Assembly: GCA_940671915.1 (NCBI GenBank)
Contig: CALNVZ010003433.1
Span: forward strand, 22,372,112 to 22,436,111
Source of the DNA: Paracentrotus lividus
Taxonomy: Eukaryota; Echinodermata; Echinoidea; Camarodonta; Echinidae
Reading direction: 5' to 3'
Length of the DNA stretch: 64,000 bases
Numbering within the stretch: position 1 is the stretch's first letter; the number at the start of each line of letters is the position of its first letter. A program made the translations under genes and the position numbers. The notes beneath the pieces are model-generated. The model worked only from the letters and a program-made list of their open reading frames with translations. It was not told the origin of the DNA and did not search any database. Below are positions 58,521-64,000 of the stretch, in pieces.

Positions 58521-60463
58521 GTAAGTGTATTGGGGTTCAAGGGGTTAAATGGTTGTAATTGTGTACTGTATCCTTCTCATATCAATTCTAGATTGTAAAC
58601 TTAAGAGGAAGAGGCGCTATCACTCTACGCAAATCAAACGCTGCCATAGACATTTTGTATTTTGCACAGTTTTTTTCACTTTGTTTCTTGATTATGGCGA
58701 GCAACTACCTTTTTCAAAGAAATGATCAACTTGAATAATTACGCTAAGAGTCTTTTTTTTTCAAAAATAGAAATAACTTACTGCAAAGGGGAAAAAAAGT
58801 CCTGTCACTTGTGTCAATCGAATTCCTAATCAGATTCAAATTCCTGTACAATATGGCCAATTTTGTTCTCAAAATAGCTCATACGCACATAATTATCTTC
58901 TGGATAACGCATAATTATATAACAGCTTAATGATCAAGCCGTTTTTAAAAGCTTGAATTCTCACCTTTCCAGAGATGGTAAATCATTTCAAGATTGGTTA
59001 AAAAAAAGTCCTTTCACTTTGAACATTATCACAACGAATCTTTACTCGATGGCGTCAATATTTCCGCATATCACATGCATATCGCATGTGGACGGCGTCT
59101 TCGCAAGAGTGTGACAAGATCACTATTTATATCAATAATCGTTAGGAAATCAATCTTATGTGAAATAAAGATTCTGATTACAAACTTTAGCAACAATTGT
59201 GTATAAGCTTGCCAAAATGTATTTTCCCCAATCTGGTCTGAAGCATCTACCTACGAAAACTATGATAAAAGTCAATTATTTATTTCATGTCCATGAGAAA
59301 TTAGCTCGAAACGGATCGACTGACCAGACCATTTTACCACAGGGAAGTTTTTCTTAGGCAGTTTTTTGTACGCTAAGTAATAATTGCATTGCAGTTGTCA
59401 ATCGGTCGCTTCCCGCCGTTATAGCGCGGGTTTTGTTGACATTAATGTAGAACCGTATAATTTTCTGCGCCGCCTCAGTTTGTATTTCCACTAAACTCAT
59501 GAATGTAATGTTGCGTTTCCCCTCCTCAAATAACGGACGCGTCTTTATGTTAAGATTTAATGTCATACGTTAGGTTTACATTTCACGTGGAGTAGAATTG
59601 ATATGTAAAATAATCTGAACCTGTGATTGGTCTTAACCCCTTCATGTGAAATAAAGATAATCTTAACTAACAAGCCACAAGCCAGGAATAGTGCTTGAGC
59701 CGGAGAAGAAAAAAAAAGGAAAAAAAGGACTATTTACGGCTGGATGAGCGGAGCTATACATCACAATCTGACATAGAGTTCCTTGAGTTCCTTTTAGTTT
59801 TCGCGTTTTGACTTTTTAACAGTAATCCAGTTTTTTCAAGTGTTCCTCACTTTGAAAAATATTCCTATATGTTGCATTTACTAAAGATGGCACATATAAA
59901 CCAAATATATACGACCTTCAAAATTTTTGGTGAAACTAAATAGTCCCCTCAGTGACGCAAATTCGACCATTTTCCTTTGCCGCTGCGGCGGCCCCCTTAG
60001 GAAAAAAGTCGCATTCGCGGCGTCACTTCGGGAACCATAGTTCCAACCACCCCCTCTGGCGGCCGCATAGATTCATTATTCGCGTACGGCTAGTTGTGAA
60101 CACTGCATAAAGCAAATAATATGTTGATGCGGCACCTTTGAAATAATCTGGACAATTTGCACCGATCTCCAACATAATTATTCGCTTGACACAAAGCCTC
60201 ACGATACGGATAAATAATAAAGAAAACTTGAGACTTTTTTATGGTAATGCTCAAAATTTAATTCTAACCTTGCTAACATAATTATCTTTAAGACCACTGT
60301 TCAATGACATAAATGGCCGATTAAAAAAATGGAGTTTAAATTTTAGACTACAGTATGACCAGGCGATGTCTGTGTAACCTCCCTTTAGCATGGAATATAC
60401 TTGCAGAAAATCGTGCATTTTTGTATTTATTTATTTATTTATTCATTTCATTATTATTATTAT

Positions 60464-60523
<60 letters not shown>

Positions 60524-61095
60524 AAGCCTTCCATTTTCCTTCATCGCCATGGTGTTTTCGACCATTTTCATAAATTCCGAAAGGGAAGACTTGTCCCTTT
60601 GTTCCTAAGAGCTCATCAGACCCTTATATTTCTGAAATAAAGTGGATGACAGAAGATCAAAGATGAAATTTGAAAACAAAAAGACACGCCTGATAATGCA
60701 ACTGGATTCCAAAATGATAAAACAACTTGAAGCAATATTGCTCTCTCTCCCTTTCTCTATCTCTCTCTCTCTCTCTAAAAAAACATGTCTTCCCAATCTA
60801 CTCATACCACAAGTCATTGACCATGTGCATATTATTATCAAAATTGAAAAAATGCATCATTGTGAATTATCAATGATGTATTGAACGCGGTACAATAATG
60901 GGCTAAATAGATTACTAAAAAAAAAAGAAGAAAAAAAAAACCGCGGTTTTCTATTTTGGGGGTTTTCCCGCAAATAATTATATTTGTTCCATTTTGGGGG
61001 AAAGTGGAAACGTTCTCTGCATACAAATCGTGCTGTTTATATCCATCAAATATTCATGTCACTTAACAGGCATGAAAAATGGTATTGTAACCTCA
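58521..61095. other. region 3' of the last assigned exon
   Basis: Either intron 4 or downstream DNA. A possible terminal exon in the required phase is 59395-59494 (acceptor GCATTGCAG, 33 codons to a TAA), without family support. A run of 56 T lies at 60466-60521. Poly-Phe frames across it are artefacts. 59960-60080 is a small GC-rich patch. Confidence 0.4.
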
Positions 61096-61099
61096 AACA

Positions 61100-61500
61100 A
61101 TTCTGTCTTTCATACCCTACCAGCAAGACTCGGCCTCGTTCGGGATTAGCTCAATAAATGAGGGCCAAATGAGGTTATAATTAACTGGAAATGTCCTTAT
61201 TAATTTATGAGCCAACGCTGCTTTCCACGCCATTGTAAATGCCAGAATGGGCTGCATTTTTGCATTTTTTTCCCCGCCGCATTCATTCATCGAAGGTTTT
61301 TATTAAAAGCAGGAATGTTGCTAATTATCTATCTCTCCGCGAACGCGCAAGTCATACTGAGTCAAGTACCAACATGACCAATTAATTGGAGCTAATTGAA
61401 GCGCACTTAAAGCGACCAAGTAGCGTGACAATGGCGGCGCTTCATGAATATTGATGAGGCTGCGTAATATGAATATGCAACGAATATCAGTGAGCGCGAA
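61100..61500. promoter_or_regulatory. possible regulatory block with homeodomain-type sites
   Basis: A complex, non-repetitive block amid low-complexity DNA. It has a 12-bp perfect palindrome CCAATTAATTGG (61378-61389) followed by GAGCTAATTG, further TAATTA-like sites near 61181-61205, and ATGAATATGCAA near 61470-61481. These are typical of homeodomain and POU binding sites, but AT-rich DNA makes them by chance too. Confidence 0.25.
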
Positions 61501-62005
61501 TACGAAATCGACAATAACGTTGATTTTCAGTTTCCAGCACGCAAATGCGACGTGGCGTATTGTATAAAGTAATCATCAGGCCTCTATGTGTGGTTCTCAA
61601 ACTTTGTCGAGTTAGGTTCGAATCCATGAATTCGGTATTTTTTCCCCCTTTATTTTTGCAAGAACTACTTTTTATTTATTTTTTTTTTTCTATCCCCGAT
61701 TTCCATCCTTTTTTTCTTCATTATTTTCTGTAGTATTCATATAATTTACTCAATGTTTTATTTTTTCTTTTTTTCCTTCGACTCTATACAGCAAACGGGG
61801 TTTTTCTCCTGTTTGTTACATATTTTGATTACATTTCTTGTCCTTGTAGAAAATATTTTTAACTCCCTGTTATCTTAATGAACTTGGTAATTTTATTGTT
61901 ATCAAGCTATTATTTTTCTTTGTCATCAGTACGGAGAATCAATTTTCTTCATAAAAAATATGAGAAAAAAAATAAAAAATAAAAATAAAAATAAAAATGA
62001 AAAAA
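61501..62005. other. T-rich interval
   Basis: A strong pyrimidine tract ends in CTCTATACAG at 61791, a splice-acceptor-like site. In the right phase it would give a 12-residue tail to a TGA. This is not enough to call an exon. Confidence 0.35.
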
Positions 62006-62009
62006 AAAA

Positions 62010-63175
62010 TTGATTGGTTTCCTATGTCATTTTGGTTGGTCCCCTCCCTTTCGTCATAAACTAAAGGATTGTTATGCCATTTATTATGATAAAAATAACA
62101 GAGTTTATGTTCGTTCACACCTTTGTGATATCGAACTAATAAACATTAGTTTCTTAATTGCATGTTCTACTATTAATTTAAAGCCAGTGTATCAATAATT
62201 GGAATCATGTTAATGAGCATTATAAGAATGACATTTTGGTTGGTTCCTTACTCATTTTGGTTGGTTACATTCTTTTCGTCACGAAGTAAATGGTTTTTAT
62301 TTGTTATGAACAAAGTTTATGTCCGTTCGCATAAAAAAAGTGTGCATTTTGTTGGTTTCCTGTGTCATTTTGGTTGGTCCCCTTCCTTTCGTCATAAAGT
62401 AAAGGATTATGTCATTTGTTATGATGAAAATTAAAAAAAAGTTATGTATTTGATGTCTGACTAAATTGGTTTCTTAAATAAATGTTCTGCTAATTCGCAT
62501 CTACGGTATCAATAATTGGAATTATGACATTTTGGTTAGTCCCCTTCCTTTCGTCATAATAGTAAAGGACTTTTATGTCATTTATTATGATAAAAATATC
62601 TTTCATGTGATTTCACACCCCTTTGATATCATTCTAGTTTCTTTCATGGCATCATCTACTAATCAAAATGGGATCTATGTGCGATATACGCATGTCATTT
62701 TGGTTGGTTTCCTACGTCATTTTGGTTGGTCTCCTTCCTTTCCTCGTAAACTAAAGGATTGTTATGTTATTTAAAATCATAATGATAAAATTAATCTAAG
62801 AATTTATGTCTGTTCGCACCTATGTGATATCTTATTAATTTTAATTTATTTCTAAATTGCATGTTCTCCTGATTCACAGCTAGTGTATAATTGGAATGTA
62901 TATATCATGTTAATGTGCAATATAAGAATTACATTTTGATTGGTTTCATGTGATGTCATTTTGGTTGGTCCCTTTCCTTTCGTCATGAAGTAAAGGATTG
63001 TTATTATAAAAAACAAAAACAAAATAAATAAAAATAAGAACTGAGGGTTGATGTCCGTTCACATCATGTGATATCAAAGTAGTTTCTTAATTGCATGTTC
63101 TACTAATTCACAACTAGGGCATCCATAATTGGAATAAGGATGACATTTTCTACGTCATTTTGGTTAGACCAGGAG
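62010..63175 (+). repeat. diverged tandem array, TCATTTTGGTTGGTC unit
   Basis: At least six diverged units share TCATTTTGGTTGGTCC, then CCTTCCTTTCGTCATAAAGT and AAAGGATTGTTATG (62026, 62230, 62366, 62526, 62718, 62958). Between them recur TATGTCCGTTCGCAC, TGATATC, TAATTGCATGTTCTACTAAT and ATAATTGGAAT segments. Spacing is irregular (about 130-240 bp). The 62-80 codon frames come from the repeats. Confidence 0.82.
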
Positions 63176-63419
63176 CAAGGACCTGGAAAAAATGAGTTCG
63201 TTCAACCCACACCACATAAAAGGTTTGCCACCATAGTGGGGTAGTATGGACCCCCTAGATCACTGCTAGGTAGGTAGTAGTCTCAAATTGTGATATCACT
63301 TTTTTTCTACAGCCCCTTTTACAAACAAGGCCACCCTTTTTACACAAAATATTATTTTGAAGAAAAGGAATAGAAATAATTCTGTAAACTCAATGAGTTG
63401 GGTCTCATATAAAAGAGTA
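63176..63419. other. junction between two tandem arrays
   Basis: Unassigned sequence. The part after 63380 may be an incomplete first unit of the next array. Confidence 0.4.
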
Positions 63420-64000
63420 TTAAATTTCCTTTACAACAATGCTAATTTGAACGAAAATTAAAATGTCTCAATAATGTCAATTAACGTATTCATCTACCCT
63501 GAAAACGTAGGTTTCGATACAAAAATTGTGTTTCTAATAGTCCTAGATCGGGATATACAGGCAAAATAATGCTGAACGGCAGCCGTGTTATGCAAATTAG
63601 TCATTGTTTTCCTTCTTCAATTTCTCTGAAACCACATGTATGTTATCTAAAGATTTCGATACTGTCCATTAACGTATTCATCTACCCTGACAACATAGGT
63701 ATAGACACAGAAATTATGTTTCTATGTCTCCTAAGTCCGAAGATACAGGCAACACATAATTGAATAGCGGCCATTTTGGAAAATATGCAAATTAGTCATT
63801 ATTCCACTGCTTTAATGTCTCTAAAACAACATATCTGTTAATGAATTATCCAGATGATGTCAATTAACATACTCATCTATCAAAAAAACATTGGAATAGA
63901 AACTGAATTTATGTTTATGGCCACATGTCATGAGTTGGGTGGAAAATGCGTTACATGTCCAAAAAATTGTAGAAATGTACATTGTCACAATCAAACATCT
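63420..64000 (+). repeat. ~190-bp tandem repeat, cut by the window end
   Basis: ATTAACGTATTCATCTACCC begins near 63480 and 63668, and a diverged version (ATTAACATACTCATCTATC) near 63863, giving a period of 188-194 bp. Each full unit also has a GATACAGGCAA-type segment, GCGGCC/GGCAGCC, ATGCAAATTAGTCATT and TCTCTGAAAC/TCTCTAAAAC. At least 2.5 units are visible. Confidence 0.88.

Overview
This is a eukaryotic, AT-rich, intron-bearing and very repeat-dense window, almost certainly from a marine deuterostome and most likely an echinoderm. Sea urchin is my best guess. It rests on inference from two foldback-type elements built of 15-bp tandem repeats, which resemble the sea urchin TU elements, on many short inverted-repeat elements, on CT/GA microsatellites, and on a multi-exon SLC46-family transporter gene. 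Two 25-N runs (222-246 and 29777-29801) are assembly gaps. I see no operons, CRISPR arrays, rRNA genes or intact tRNA genes.

Gene content is low. The only convincing host gene is on the + strand at about 52880-58520 and probably continues. It is an SLC46-type major facilitator (proton-coupled folate transporter / SLC46A3-like). Four coding exons are readable, with a consistent phase-1 splice pattern and an end matching the last transmembrane helix of the family. The third coding exon carries an apparent +1 frameshift at the conserved SK..EQ segment. The final short exon is not assigned with confidence.

The left part (1-31 kb) is dominated by mobile DNA. A 533-bp terminal-inverted-repeat element at 1329-1861 carries two divergently oriented tRNA-like segments and has a second copy at 43376-43906. 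A 3.7-kb foldback element (6847-10552) has inverted arrays of a GC-rich ~15-bp unit and a 9-bp target duplication. It contains a nested 1.16-kb hAT-like element (7417-8575), and a palindromic MITE interrupts its right array (9886-10142). A second foldback candidate of about 10 kb (20943-30988) has inverted arrays of a different 15-bp unit and an 8-bp target duplication.

The middle (31-52 kb) holds two decayed LINE fragments: a reverse-strand RT domain at 33930-34558 and a plus-strand ORF2 C-terminus at 35947-36189 with its 3' tail. It also holds several MITEs, a 45-bp relic of a hAT-like element (33244-33288), and long stretches with no recognisable feature. The right end (62.0-64.0 kb) has two diverged tandem-repeat arrays, the last one cut by the window edge.

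Only the SLC46-like gene has a cellular role that can be proposed: carrier-mediated transport of folate-like or other small organic substrates at the plasma or lysosomal membrane. Everything else is repeat-derived or unassigned. All coordinates were read by eye; element borders without a target duplication may be off by several bases.
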